From Stenotrophomonas sp. 704A1 (GTDB lineage: Bacteria; Pseudomonadota; Gammaproteobacteria; Xanthomonadales; Xanthomonadaceae): 64,000 nt of DNA. The stretch spans positions 2,381,501-2,445,500 of the forward strand of contig NZ_CP130831.1 of NCBI RefSeq assembly GCF_030549525.1. Direction: 5' to 3'. This document shows, in pieces, positions 37,284-45,743 of the stretch. The notes under the pieces are model-generated. The model did no database searches and had not been told where the DNA came from. It was given only the letters and a program-made list of their open reading frames with translations. A program made the position numbers and the translations under genes. Within the stretch, counting starts at the first letter, position 1. The number at the start of each line of letters is the position of its first letter.

Positions 37284-38672
37284 ATGAAAAAGCTGTTCCT
37301 CTGGATCGTGGCGATCGGCGTGGTCGTGCTGCTGGCCGCCCTCGCCTACGCCTTCGTGCCGACCCGCACCCGGGTGCTTGCCGATGGCCCTGCAGCGGAC
37401 GCGGCCCTGATCGAGCGCGGCCGCTATCTGGCGGCGGCCGGCGACTGTACGGCCTGCCATACCCGGCCGGGCGGAAAGCCGTTCGCGGGTGGGCTGCCAG
37501 TGGCCTCGCCTCTGGGCAACATCTACAGCACCAACATCACCCCGGACAAGGACACCGGCATCGGCAGCTACTCGCTGGATGACTTCGACCGCGCGGTGCG
37601 CCACGGCATCGCAGCGGACGGCCGCACCCTGTACCCGGCCATGCCCTACCCCTCGTATGCGCGCATTACCGATGATGATGTGCGGGCGCTGCATGCCTAC
37701 TTCCTGCACGGCGACATTGCTCCGGTGAAGCAAGCCAACATGCCGGTGGAGATCACCTGGCCGCTGTCGATGCGCTGGCCGTTGGCGATCTGGCGCAAGA
37801 CTTTTGCCCCCGACGCAGAGGCGGTGGCTTTCGATCCGGGCCGCTACGGCGACCCGCAGCTGGCACGCGGTGCGTACCTGGTGCAGGGGCTGGGCCACTG
37901 CGGCAGCTGCCACACCCCGCGTGGATTCGCGCTGCAGGAGAAGGCGCTGGACGAATCCGGCGCTGCGTATCTGAGCGGCGGGCAGATCATCGATGGCTGG
38001 AACGCAGTGAACCTGCGCGGCAATCCGGCCGATGGCCTGGGCCGCTGGAGCGAGCAGGACATCGTGGACACGCTGCAGACCGGCCGCAACGCGCACAGCA
38101 CGGTGGTGGGCACGCCGATGGCCGACGTGGTGGTGCACAGCACGCAGATGCTGACCGAGGACGATCTACGCGCCATGGCCGTCTACCTGAAGCAGCTGCC
38201 GGCCAGCGGCCACGATCCGTCCTCGTTTGCTGCCAGTGATGCGACGGCGCGCAAGCTGCAGGCTGGCATCAACGACAGCCGCGGTGCCGAGCTGTTCGTG
38301 GACAACTGCGCCGCCTGCCACCGCACCGATGCCCACGGTTACAGGAACGTGTTCCCCAGCATTGCCGGCAACCCGACCGTGCTGGCCGATGACCCGACAT
38401 CGGTGATCCGCCTGCTGCTGCACGGCAGTGAACTGCCTTCCACTGCCAAGCGTCCGTCCAACCTGGGCATGCCGGGCTTCGCGGAGCGCCTGAGCGATGA
38501 AGAGATCGCCCAGCTGGCCACGTTCGTCCGCCAGGAGTTCGGCAACACGGCTTCTGCGGTGGATGCGGGGCAAGCCAGGAAGGTGCGGGCGCAGCTGGAA
38601 AAGGAGCGCGCGCATGCGGTGCCCGCACACGATCCGTCCGGGGCTGATTCGGAAGGGAAGTCTGCGAAGTAG
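37284..38672 (+). CDS. triheme cytochrome c subunit
   Basis: A 462-residue membrane-anchored cytochrome c with an N-terminal helix (LWIVAIGVVVLLAALAYAF). Three heme-attachment sites are present: CTACH (Cys55), CGSCH and CAACH. It belongs to the gluconate/alcohol dehydrogenase cytochrome family and would pass electrons from the GMC subunit to ubiquinone or an oxidase. It starts 10 nt after the GMC stop, completing the operon. The gene converges with the PPOX-like gene only 18 bp away. Confidence 0.92.
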   Translation: MKKLFLWIVAIGVVVLLAALAYAFVPTRTRVLADGPAADAALIERGRYLAAAGDCTACHTRPGGKPFAGGLPVASPLGNIYSTNITPDKDTGIGSYSLDDFDRAVRHGIAADGRTLYPAMPYPSYARITDDDVRALHAYFLHGDIAPVKQANMPVEITWPLSMRWPLAIWRKTFAPDAEAVAFDPGRYGDPQLARGAYLVQGLGHCGSCHTPRGFALQEKALDESGAAYLSGGQIIDGWNAVNLRGNPADGLGRWSEQDIVDTLQTGRNAHSTVVGTPMADVVVHSTQMLTEDDLRAMAVYLKQLPASGHDPSSFAASDATARKLQAGINDSRGAELFVDNCAACHRTDAHGYRNVFPSIAGNPTVLADDPTSVIRLLLHGSELPSTAKRPSNLGMPGFAERLSDEEIAQLATFVRQEFGNTASAVDAGQARKVRAQLEKERAHAVPAHDPSGADSEGKSAK

Positions 38673-38690
38673 ACTGCGCCGCGCGTGGTT

Positions 38691-39131
38691 CTACACGGCT
38701 GCAGGCCAGCGTTCCTTGTAGCCAAAGCGCACCCGGTTGTCGGTGGCCTTGATGAAGTCCGGTATGAACTGCCAGTACACCGGCGACAAGGCCACCGGCA
38801 CCTTGAACCGCTGCTGGTACAGCACCGCGCCGCCATCGGTGCGGGCCTGGGGCAGCCGGGTCACCTGCCCCCGCATCTGCAGGCCACGAAGCTGGTCGAT
38901 CGCGCTGCCGCCACCGGCCATGGTCACCACCACCTCGGCACGGCGCAGCATCAGCGTGCCGTGTTCGGTGGCCGGGTCGGTGACCAGCACCAGACGCGCA
39001 TTCTGCGGGTCGAACACATAGAACAGCGGCGCCGCCCAGTGTGACGTGCCGTCGCAGGCGGACAGGGACAGTACGTGGAATTCATCCAGCAACGCATCGA
39101 TGCGCTTGCTGAATGCAACGGGCATGACCAT
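38691..39131 (-). CDS. pyridoxamine-phosphate-oxidase-fold protein (YhbP-like)
   Basis: A 146-residue split-barrel flavin-binding-fold protein (HVLSLSACDGTSHWAAPLFYVFD, LVLVTDPATEHG, IDQLRGLQMRGQVTRLP). ATG 39131 is chosen because AGGAG lies about 6 nt upstream. It follows ubiD by 59 bp in the same direction and probably belongs to the ubiX-ubiD operon. A flavin-related role beside the prenyl-FMN system is plausible but unproven. Confidence 0.75.
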   Translation of the reverse strand: MVMPVAFSKRIDALLDEFHVLSLSACDGTSHWAAPLFYVFDPQNARLVLVTDPATEHGTLMLRRAEVVVTMAGGGSAIDQLRGLQMRGQVTRLPQARTDGGAVLYQQRFKVPVALSPVYWQFIPDFIKATDNRVRFGYKERWPAAV

Positions 39132-39190
39132 GGGGGCTCCTGATCCATCGGGCGACACCGGCCATCTGCCAGGTGCCGCCCGGAACGCGT

Positions 39191-40681
39191 TCAGCGCGGG
39201 GTGCGCATGTCATCGGCCCAGTGGGCCAGCACGCGTTGGCGCACGTCTTCGCTGTAGCCCTGCGCGAAGGAAGCGTGGCGCATGCGCCCCTCGCCGATCG
39301 GCAGCTGCAGCGTGTCATACACCACCTTCGGGCCGCGGCCGCTCTCGTACTCATCGTTCTCGTAGCAGTGCGCCAGCGAGACCACCTTCGCAGCGGGGAA
39401 CACCACCTGGCGCCGCTGCGGATGCACGCGTGTGGCCAGTGCCCAGGCGACGTCGGCGATCTTCGTTGGATCAATGTCCTCGTCCACCAGGAAGATCTTG
39501 GGGATGAACACCAGCGAGCTGGCCGAGAACAGGACCTCGCCCACCCTGCGCGCGAACTGTTCGGTCGTGGTACCGGGCAGCAGTTCGCGCCAGTTGTTCG
39601 GCACCACCACCACGAACCAGTGCACCGCCGATTCCTCGGGCGCCCAGGCGGTGGTCACCGGCAGGCCGGCTGCACGCAGCAGGGCCATCGCATCGGCCGC
39701 CATGCCCATCGCCCAGAGGGTGTGCGACTCGTCCGCAGGGCGGCCGGCCACCACCAGCGGCCAGATCGGGTCGTCACGGTAGCTGATGGTCTCGATGTGG
39801 AAGGTCGGCTGCAGGGACGACTCGCTGCCAAGATAGCCGGAGTACTCGCCGTAGGGGCCCTCGGGGCAGTCGCGCTCGATGGAAACGTGGCCCTCGATCA
39901 CCACCTCGGCATGCGCCGGTACGTCCAGATCCACGCTCAGGCCCGGCACTACTTCAATGCCCTCGCCCCACAGCGCGCCGACGTAGTCGGCTTCGTCCAC
40001 ATCGGCGGGAATGGGAATGCCGGCGGCGCAGGCGATGGCCGGGGCAACGCCCTGCACCAGCGCGTAGGGCATCGGCTTGCCCAGCTTCACCCACTCGCCC
40101 CAGATCTGGCCGATGTGCTGGCTGGGCACCATCAGCCCGGCCATGCGCTTGCCGTCCACCTTCATGACCCGTGCGATGGACCAGTTGGTCCAGCGGCCGT
40201 CCGGGGTCCTGGCGATCAGCATGCCCCAGGTGTTGGCATAGCGGCCGCCGTCGCTGTCGTGCGCGAACGGGATCGGGAAGCGGTCGAGGTTGGCGTCGTC
40301 GCCGCGCAGGATGTGCTGGCGGCTCGGCGCGGTGGTGGCATCCACGCGCACCGGCTTGATGCCCGGGCGTTCACGGTTGGCCAGCAGGGCATCGACGATC
40401 TGCGGCACGGTCGATGCCGGCGCCAGGCCGAGCGACAGCGCGACGCGCGCATACGGCATGTCTTTGCGCGAGGAGCGCGCGGCCGGTGCGCCGAGGATGC
40501 GGAAGCCTGCGGCGACGCCGCGGATGTTCTCCATCAATGGCGCCGGTGCATCGGTTTCGCAGGCCAGCCGGGTGATCGCGCCCGGCTCCATGTCGCCGTC
40601 CACTTCGCGGGTGATGTGGGCCAGGTCGCCGAGCGCATCCAGTGCGTCCAGGTAACTGCGCAGGTCTTTGTAGTGGGTCAT
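39191..40681 (-). CDS. UbiD-family prenyl-FMN-dependent decarboxylase
   Basis: A 496-residue UbiD-family (de)carboxylase. The characteristic region CPEGPYGEYSGYLG carries catalytic glutamates. Other family segments are NTWGMLIARTPDG and FIPKIFLVDEDIDPTKIADVAWA. UbiD enzymes use prenylated FMN made by UbiX, whose gene is directly upstream and overlaps by 4 nt (ATGA). A divergent MarR gene rather than ubiquinone genes adjoins, so this is more likely an inducible phenolic-acid (hydroxybenzoate/vanillate-like) decarboxylase than UbiD of ubiquinone synthesis. Confidence 0.9.
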   Translation of the reverse strand: MTHYKDLRSYLDALDALGDLAHITREVDGDMEPGAITRLACETDAPAPLMENIRGVAAGFRILGAPAARSSRKDMPYARVALSLGLAPASTVPQIVDALLANRERPGIKPVRVDATTAPSRQHILRGDDANLDRFPIPFAHDSDGGRYANTWGMLIARTPDGRWTNWSIARVMKVDGKRMAGLMVPSQHIGQIWGEWVKLGKPMPYALVQGVAPAIACAAGIPIPADVDEADYVGALWGEGIEVVPGLSVDLDVPAHAEVVIEGHVSIERDCPEGPYGEYSGYLGSESSLQPTFHIETISYRDDPIWPLVVAGRPADESHTLWAMGMAADAMALLRAAGLPVTTAWAPEESAVHWFVVVVPNNWRELLPGTTTEQFARRVGEVLFSASSLVFIPKIFLVDEDIDPTKIADVAWALATRVHPQRRQVVFPAAKVVSLAHCYENDEYESGRGPKVVYDTLQLPIGEGRMRHASFAQGYSEDVRQRVLAHWADDMRTPR

Positions 40682-41316
40682 GGTGTCTCCTTGGTAAGCG
40701 TGCGCGCCCCGCTCCAGCGGCGGGTCAGATCGTTGTCCAGACCGAACTGGTCGAGCAGGCGCGAGATGATGTGGTTGACGATGTCGTCCACCGTTTCGGG
40801 GCGGTTGTAGAAGGCGGGCATCGGCGGCAGCATCTGCGCGCCGGCCTGGGTAAGGGCCAGCATGTTTTCGAGGTGAATGGCGTTGAGCGGTGCCTCGCGC
40901 GGCACCAGCACCAGGCGGCGCCGTTCCTTCAGGGTCACGTCGGCTGCCCGCGCCACCAGTTCATCGGCGTAGCCCATGCGGATCGCGGCCAGGGTCTTCA
41001 TGCTGCACGGGACCACGACCATGCCGTCGGTGTGGAACGAGCCGCTGGAAATGGCCGCGGCCTGGTCGCGCTCGCTGTAGACCTTGTGCGCCAGCGCAAG
41101 CACCTCGTCCACCTTGTGGTCGGTTTCCATCTGCAGCGTGGCGCGGGCCCATTTGGAGACGATGAGGTGGGTTTCCACGCCCAGCCCGTGCAGGGCCTGC
41201 AGGAAGCGCACGCCCAGAATCGCCCCGGTGGCACCGGTCATGCCCACCACCAGGCGCAGGCCTGCTGCGCCGTACTGCCCGCTCTCGGGTTTATAGTTTG
41301 AACACGTACTATCCAT
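40678..41316 (-). CDS. UbiX/Pad1-family flavin prenyltransferase
   Basis: A 212-residue flavin prenyltransferase, which attaches dimethylallyl to FMN to make the UbiD cofactor. Motifs: VVGMTGATGAILGVRFLQAL (phosphate/FMN loop), VVPCSMKTLAAIRMGYADELVARAADV and VLVPREAPLNAIHLENMLAL. ATG 41316 lies inside the operator-like region shared with the divergent MarR gene. It is the first gene of the ubiX-ubiD-PPOX operon. Confidence 0.92.
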   Translation of the reverse strand: MDSTCSNYKPESGQYGAAGLRLVVGMTGATGAILGVRFLQALHGLGVETHLIVSKWARATLQMETDHKVDEVLALAHKVYSERDQAAAISSGSFHTDGMVVVPCSMKTLAAIRMGYADELVARAADVTLKERRRLVLVPREAPLNAIHLENMLALTQAGAQMLPPMPAFYNRPETVDDIVNHIISRLLDQFGLDNDLTRRWSGARTLTKETP

Positions 41317-41345
41317 GTGGAGTACGATACTGTTCGTGTTCAAAC
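41296..41345. promoter_or_regulatory. inverted repeat in the ubiX/marR divergent region
   Basis: Exact 11-bp arms GTTTGAACACG (41296-41306) and CGTGTTCAAAC (41335-41345) flank 28 bp that contain a further GTAC symmetry. The repeat spans both gene starts and is a likely MarR binding site. Confidence 0.7.
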
Positions 41346-41346
41346 A

Positions 41347-41829
41347 ATGTCAACAGGACCGATGACGACCGAAGCCGAACTGATCGAAGGCGCACCCCTG
41401 TGGCCGAAGGGGCCCACCTCGCTGATGCACCTGATCCGACGTGCTGCGCAGCGCACCGCCCTCTGCTGGGGAGAGGAAGTAAGCAGCGGCCTGTCGCAGG
41501 TGCAGTACGCCGCCCTGATCGTGCTGGACGAGATGGAAACCTGTGACCAGCAGACGCTCTGTAGCCGCGTCGGCATCGACAAGGCGACCGGAACCTATGT
41601 TGTCGAAAAGATGGTGCAGGCCGATCTGGTGGCAGCGCGGCCTGATCCGGAGAACCGGCGCCGCAAGCTGATCACCCTTACCCGCGATGGCCGCAAGGCG
41701 CTGGAGACCACCATCCCGCAGGCGCGGCGCGCCAACACCCAGGTGGGCGCCAACCTGTCGGCGGAGGAACGTGAGCAGCTCGGCCACCTGCTGAGCCGGT
41801 TGGCCGGAGTGCGGGAGATCGACGCGTGA
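41347..41829 (+). CDS. MarR-family regulator of the ubiX-ubiD operon
   Basis: A 160-residue MarR regulator with winged helix LCSRVGIDKATGTYVVEKMVQADLVAARPDPENRRRKLITLTRDG. It is divergent from ubiX across an 11-bp inverted repeat, so it probably represses both directions until a phenolic acid binds. The start is ATG 41347 or ATG 41362; the latter has AGGA close upstream, the former no ribosome site. Confidence 0.87.
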   Translation: MSTGPMTTEAELIEGAPLWPKGPTSLMHLIRRAAQRTALCWGEEVSSGLSQVQYAALIVLDEMETCDQQTLCSRVGIDKATGTYVVEKMVQADLVAARPDPENRRRKLITLTRDGRKALETTIPQARRANTQVGANLSAEEREQLGHLLSRLAGVREIDA

Positions 41830-42091
41830 TGTTGCCTCCGCTTGCAACCCGGATTTCGCCCATCAGCCACCTGCGGCATCGCCAACCCACCGCAGCCCGG
41901 GACGGAAGCGCCAGACTGCCGGTGTAAGGCCCTCACGGACCATGCACCTGGTTGAACCATTCACCCCTGCTGGTTGGCGCGTGCATCCACCCTGCCCTCG
42001 CCGCACGTACAGACCTGCACAACGCGCCTTTGCACCTTCCCCGGCGCGTTCACGGCAGGCCTGCCTGCACCTAACCAACGAGGATACGAAC

Positions 42092-42652
42092 ATGCGTAGC
42101 CAGATTCAGCGCCTTGCCCTTGCCGCCGGCATCACGATTGCCTGTGCAGCACCGTCCGTGTTTGCCGCCGATAACCCGATGGTGGGCGGCGTGCCGATGT
42201 ACGCCAACAAGACCATCGTGGAGAACGCCTCCACCGCCAAGGATCTCAGCACGCTGGTGGCGGCGGTGAAGGCCGCCGGCCTGGTGGACACGCTCAGTGG
42301 CAAGGGCCCGTTCACGGTGTTCGCGCCCACCAACCAGGCGTTTGAGAAGCTGCCTGCCGGCACCGTGGATACGCTGTTGAAGCCGGAAAACAAGGCCAGG
42401 CTGACCCAGCTGCTGACCTACCACGTCGTGCCCGGCAGCTACACCGCTGCGCAGCTGACCGCTGCCGCACGCAAGCAGGGTGATGCCAGCACGCTGAAGA
42501 CCGTGCAGGGCGAGCCGCTCACCGTGAAGCTGCAGGATGGCAAGGTGTGGGTGATCGATGCCAAGGGCGGCAAGGCGTCGGTGACCACCGCAGACGTGAA
42601 GCAGTCCAACGGCGTGGTGCACGTGGTGGATAGCGTGCTGATGCCCCGTTGA
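42092..42652 (+). CDS. exported fasciclin-domain protein
   Basis: A 186-residue secreted protein. Signal peptide LALAAGITIACAAPSVFAAD is followed by one fasciclin (FAS1) domain: LSTLVAAVKAAGLVDTLSGKGPFTVFAPTNQAFEKLPAGT, then LLTYHVVPG and GVVHVVDSVLMP. FAS1 proteins mediate adhesion or surface interactions. The start has GAGGA upstream. It is a single-gene unit followed by a hairpin. Confidence 0.9.
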   Translation: MRSQIQRLALAAGITIACAAPSVFAADNPMVGGVPMYANKTIVENASTAKDLSTLVAAVKAAGLVDTLSGKGPFTVFAPTNQAFEKLPAGTVDTLLKPENKARLTQLLTYHVVPGSYTAAQLTAAARKQGDASTLKTVQGEPLTVKLQDGKVWVIDAKGGKASVTTADVKQSNGVVHVVDSVLMPR

Positions 42653-42976
42653 TGCCGCCGGGACCGGCCTGCGCCGCGCCGTGGGCCGGTCACCGACGCG
42701 CCGCGCCGCGTCGGTGACCGGCAATCGCTGCGGCCCGCGCGAGCTGCCACGGCCGTGCGTACGGCTGGACCCAGTGCCGTGTGGATCGACTGCGGGTAGA
42801 CGCCAGACGGATGAGCAGCACGTAACAGACCAGCGCCCCCCAGGGCCAGGCCCATGACCTGCAGTTCCCCATGGCAGTCTCCCGGGTGGCCCCTGCGTTC
42901 CCGCGCGGGGTGCCCGGCAGCTTGACCGGGTTCCCGACTGGAATGCCGGGTGCGCGCACCCGGCAACCGCTCGCCG
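42653..42976. other. intergenic region, 324 bp
   Basis: It lies between the convergent fasciclin and UvrA genes. Besides the hairpin at 42685-42722 I see no gene; the minus frame across it is a read-through of GC-rich DNA. Confidence 0.5.
42685..42722. terminator. strong hairpin after the fasciclin gene
   Basis: Perfect 16-bp arms beginning GCCGGTCACCGACGCG with a 6-nt loop, 32 nt after the stop. No T-tract follows, so termination is inferred from position only. Confidence 0.5.
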
Positions 42977-45628
42977 TCACTGTCCCTGCGCCAGCGCCCG
43001 CGCGAGGAACGGCGCCGTCCGGCTGCCCGTAGCACGTGCCACCTGTTGCGGTGTTCCCTTCGCCACGATGGTGCCGCCCGCCCCGCCGGCACCCGGCCCG
43101 ACGTCAATCACCCAGTCCGCCTGCACGACGGCACGCATGTCATGCTCGATCATCACCACCGTGTTTCCCGCATCCACCAGCCGTTGCAGCTGGACCAGCA
43201 ACCGGTCCGCGTCTGCGGCATGCAGGCCGGTGGTGGGTTCGTCCAGCACGTAGAGCGTGCGGCCGCGCTGGCTGCGCTGCAGCTCGGTCGCCAGCTTGAT
43301 GCGCTGGGCTTCTCCGCCTGAGAGTTCGGTGGCCGGCTGGCCCAGCCTCAGATAGCCCAGGCCGATTTCCTGCAGCAAGCGCAACGGGCGCGCAATGGCC
43401 TCCTCGCCGATGAAGAACGCATGCGCCTGGTCCACCGTCATCTGCAGGACCTCGGCGATGTTGCGGTCATTCCACAGCACCTTCAGCGTGGCGTCGTTGT
43501 AGCGGGCGCCATGGCAGGTGGGACACGGCGCATAGACGCTGGGCATGAACAGCAGTTCGACGCTGACGAACCCTTCGCCCTCGCAGGTCTCGCACCGGCC
43601 CTTGGCCACGTTGAACGAGAAACGGCCCGCGTCGAAGCGGCGGCGGCGCGCGGCGGGCGTGGCGGCGAACAGCTTGCGCACCGGGTCGAACAGCCCGGTA
43701 TAGGTGGCCAGGTTGGAGCGTGGCGTGCGGCCGATGGGCTTCTGGTCCACCTGCACGACGCGTTGAATGGCGTCCACATCGCCGGCCAGCTGTCCGCGGG
43801 TGGCTTCGATCACGGTCGGCGCGTCGCTGGGTGCGCTGTCCGCGCCATCGTCCGCGGGCTCATGCCCCAGGTGCAGCAGCATCAGTTCGGGCAGTGCCTG
43901 CGCCATCAGGCTGGACTTGCCCGACCCGGAAATGCCGGTGACTGCCGTCAGCAGCCCCAGCGGCACCTGCGCGTCCACACCCCGCAGGTTGTGGCGGTGG
44001 ACGCCCTTCAACTGCAGCCAGCTGCCGGCGCTGCGCTGCCGGCTGGCGGGCGCTGGCACCTGGTCGAAAAGATACCGGGCCGTGCGCGATTCCTGGACCT
44101 GGCGCAGGCCGTCGGGCGCGCCACTGTACAGAACCCGTCCGCCGTGCTCGCCGGCCTCTGGGCCGACATCCACCAGCCACTGCGCGCGGCGCATCAGCTC
44201 CAGATCATGTTCCACCACGAAGACCGAGTTTCCGCCGTCGCGCAGCCGGTCCAGCGCGTCGTACAGCGCCTGGCTGTCGGCCGGGTGCAGGCCGGCCGAC
44301 GGTTCATCGAGCACGTACAGCACGCCAAACAGCAAGGAGCCGAGCTGCGTGGCCAGCCGCAGGCGCTGCAGTTCGCCGGCCGACAGGGTCGGCGTGGCGC
44401 GGTCCAGCGAGAGATACCCCAGGCCCAGTTCACGCAGCTGGCGCAGGCGTGCCATCACCCCGCCTGCCAGCCGCTGTGCAGCCAGGCGCTTCTCTTCGGA
44501 CAGGGCCGAGGTCAGGCGCACGTCGGGCGCGCCGGCGTGGACAGGCCGGCCGCTGGCCGCCCGCTGACGGCGATCGCGCTGCGTGGCGCTGCCGGGGGCG
44601 CGTGCGCCCCGGCGGTGTGCGCTGAAGTCGCCGTGCGCGATCGGCTCCAGCAGGTCCGCCAGTTGATCCAGCGGCAGCCGCATGAACTCACCGATATCCA
44701 CCCCGGCAAAGGTGACCGACAGCGCCTCCGGCTTCAGGCGCTTGCCGTGGCAGGCCGGGCACAGCCTGCCTTCCATGTAGCGCGACACGCGCTTGCGCAT
44801 CAGCGCGCTCTGGGTGTTGGCGAACGTATGCAGCACATAGCGGCGCGCACCGGTATAGGTGCCCATGTAGCTGGGTTCGAGCTTGCGCTTCAGTGCGGCG
44901 CGGGTCTCGGCGGGAGTAAAGCCGGCATAGACCGGCACGCTGGGCGTGTCCTCGGTGAACAGGATCCAGTCGCGGTGCTTCTTCGGCAGTTGCTTCCAGG
45001 GCACGTCGATGTCGTAGCCGAGTGTGACCAGAATGTCGCGCAGGTTCTGGCCATGCCATGCCGGCGGCCACGAGGCGATGGCGCGCTCGCGGATGCTCAG
45101 TGACGGGTCCGGCACCATCAGCGCTTCGGTCACCTCGTAGACGTGGCCCAGGCCATGGCAGGTGCTGCAGGCGCCCTGCGGGGTGTTGGGCGAGAAGTCC
45201 TCGGCGTACAGCATGGGCTGGTGGGCCGGGTAGGCCCCTGCGCGCGAGTACATCATGCGCACCAGGCTGGACAGGGTGGTCACGCTGCCCACCGAGGAGC
45301 GCGCGTTGCTGGCACCGCGCTGCTGCTGCAGGGCCACCGCAGGCGGCAGCCCGTCGATGGCGTCCACGTCGGGCACGCCCGCCTGGTCGATCAGGCGCCG
45401 TGCATACGGCGCAACGGACTCGAAGTAGCGCCGCTGCGCCTCTGCGAACACGGTACCGAAGGCCAGCGATGACTTGCCGGACCCGGACACCCCGGAGAAC
45501 ACCACCAGCGCATTGCGCGGAATGGAGACGTCGACATTCCTGAGGTTGTGCTCGCGCGCGCCGCGCACCTCGACGCAGCCGCTGGCAGCGACGGCGCATG
45601 ACGACTCACCAGAAGGGGTGTTGGACAT
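42977..45628 (-). CDS. class II UvrA-like ABC ATPase (UvrA2)
   Basis: An 883-residue UvrA paralogue with two ATPase halves: Walker A SGVSGSGKSSLAFGTV and TGISGSGKSSLMAQAL, signatures LSAGELQRLRLA and ELSGGEAQRIKLA, Walker B VLDEPSAGLH and VLDEPTTGLH. Zinc-binding pairs are CSTCHG, CPACHG, CETCEG and CPTCHG. The sequence runs from the first ATPase motif directly to FSPNTPQGACSTC, so the UvrB-binding domain of ordinary UvrA is missing. This is the class II form linked to drug or damage tolerance. ATG 45628 is preferred to 45658. Confidence 0.88.
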   Translation of the reverse strand: MSNTPSGESSCAVAASGCVEVRGAREHNLRNVDVSIPRNALVVFSGVSGSGKSSLAFGTVFAEAQRRYFESVAPYARRLIDQAGVPDVDAIDGLPPAVALQQQRGASNARSSVGSVTTLSSLVRMMYSRAGAYPAHQPMLYAEDFSPNTPQGACSTCHGLGHVYEVTEALMVPDPSLSIRERAIASWPPAWHGQNLRDILVTLGYDIDVPWKQLPKKHRDWILFTEDTPSVPVYAGFTPAETRAALKRKLEPSYMGTYTGARRYVLHTFANTQSALMRKRVSRYMEGRLCPACHGKRLKPEALSVTFAGVDIGEFMRLPLDQLADLLEPIAHGDFSAHRRGARAPGSATQRDRRQRAASGRPVHAGAPDVRLTSALSEEKRLAAQRLAGGVMARLRQLRELGLGYLSLDRATPTLSAGELQRLRLATQLGSLLFGVLYVLDEPSAGLHPADSQALYDALDRLRDGGNSVFVVEHDLELMRRAQWLVDVGPEAGEHGGRVLYSGAPDGLRQVQESRTARYLFDQVPAPASRQRSAGSWLQLKGVHRHNLRGVDAQVPLGLLTAVTGISGSGKSSLMAQALPELMLLHLGHEPADDGADSAPSDAPTVIEATRGQLAGDVDAIQRVVQVDQKPIGRTPRSNLATYTGLFDPVRKLFAATPAARRRRFDAGRFSFNVAKGRCETCEGEGFVSVELLFMPSVYAPCPTCHGARYNDATLKVLWNDRNIAEVLQMTVDQAHAFFIGEEAIARPLRLLQEIGLGYLRLGQPATELSGGEAQRIKLATELQRSQRGRTLYVLDEPTTGLHAADADRLLVQLQRLVDAGNTVVMIEHDMRAVVQADWVIDVGPGAGGAGGTIVAKGTPQQVARATGSRTAPFLARALAQGQ

Positions 45629-45743
45629 TTCTACGAACCTGCAGGCAGTGAGCGGCACGCGTCGGGGCGTGCCCGGTGATGCATTCTCGCTGCTGCGGGG
45701 TGAACGTGGTGCTGCCGTCCCCTGCCCGCGCCTGCCGCGATGC

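Noticed and set aside
35450-37285. 611-residue minus-strand frame opposite the GMC dehydrogenase gene
   Set aside because: Shadow frame; the plus strand has FAD motifs and an operon context.
43421-45103. 560-residue plus-strand frame opposite uvrA2
   Set aside because: Shadow frame of the UvrA2 gene with no recognisable domain.
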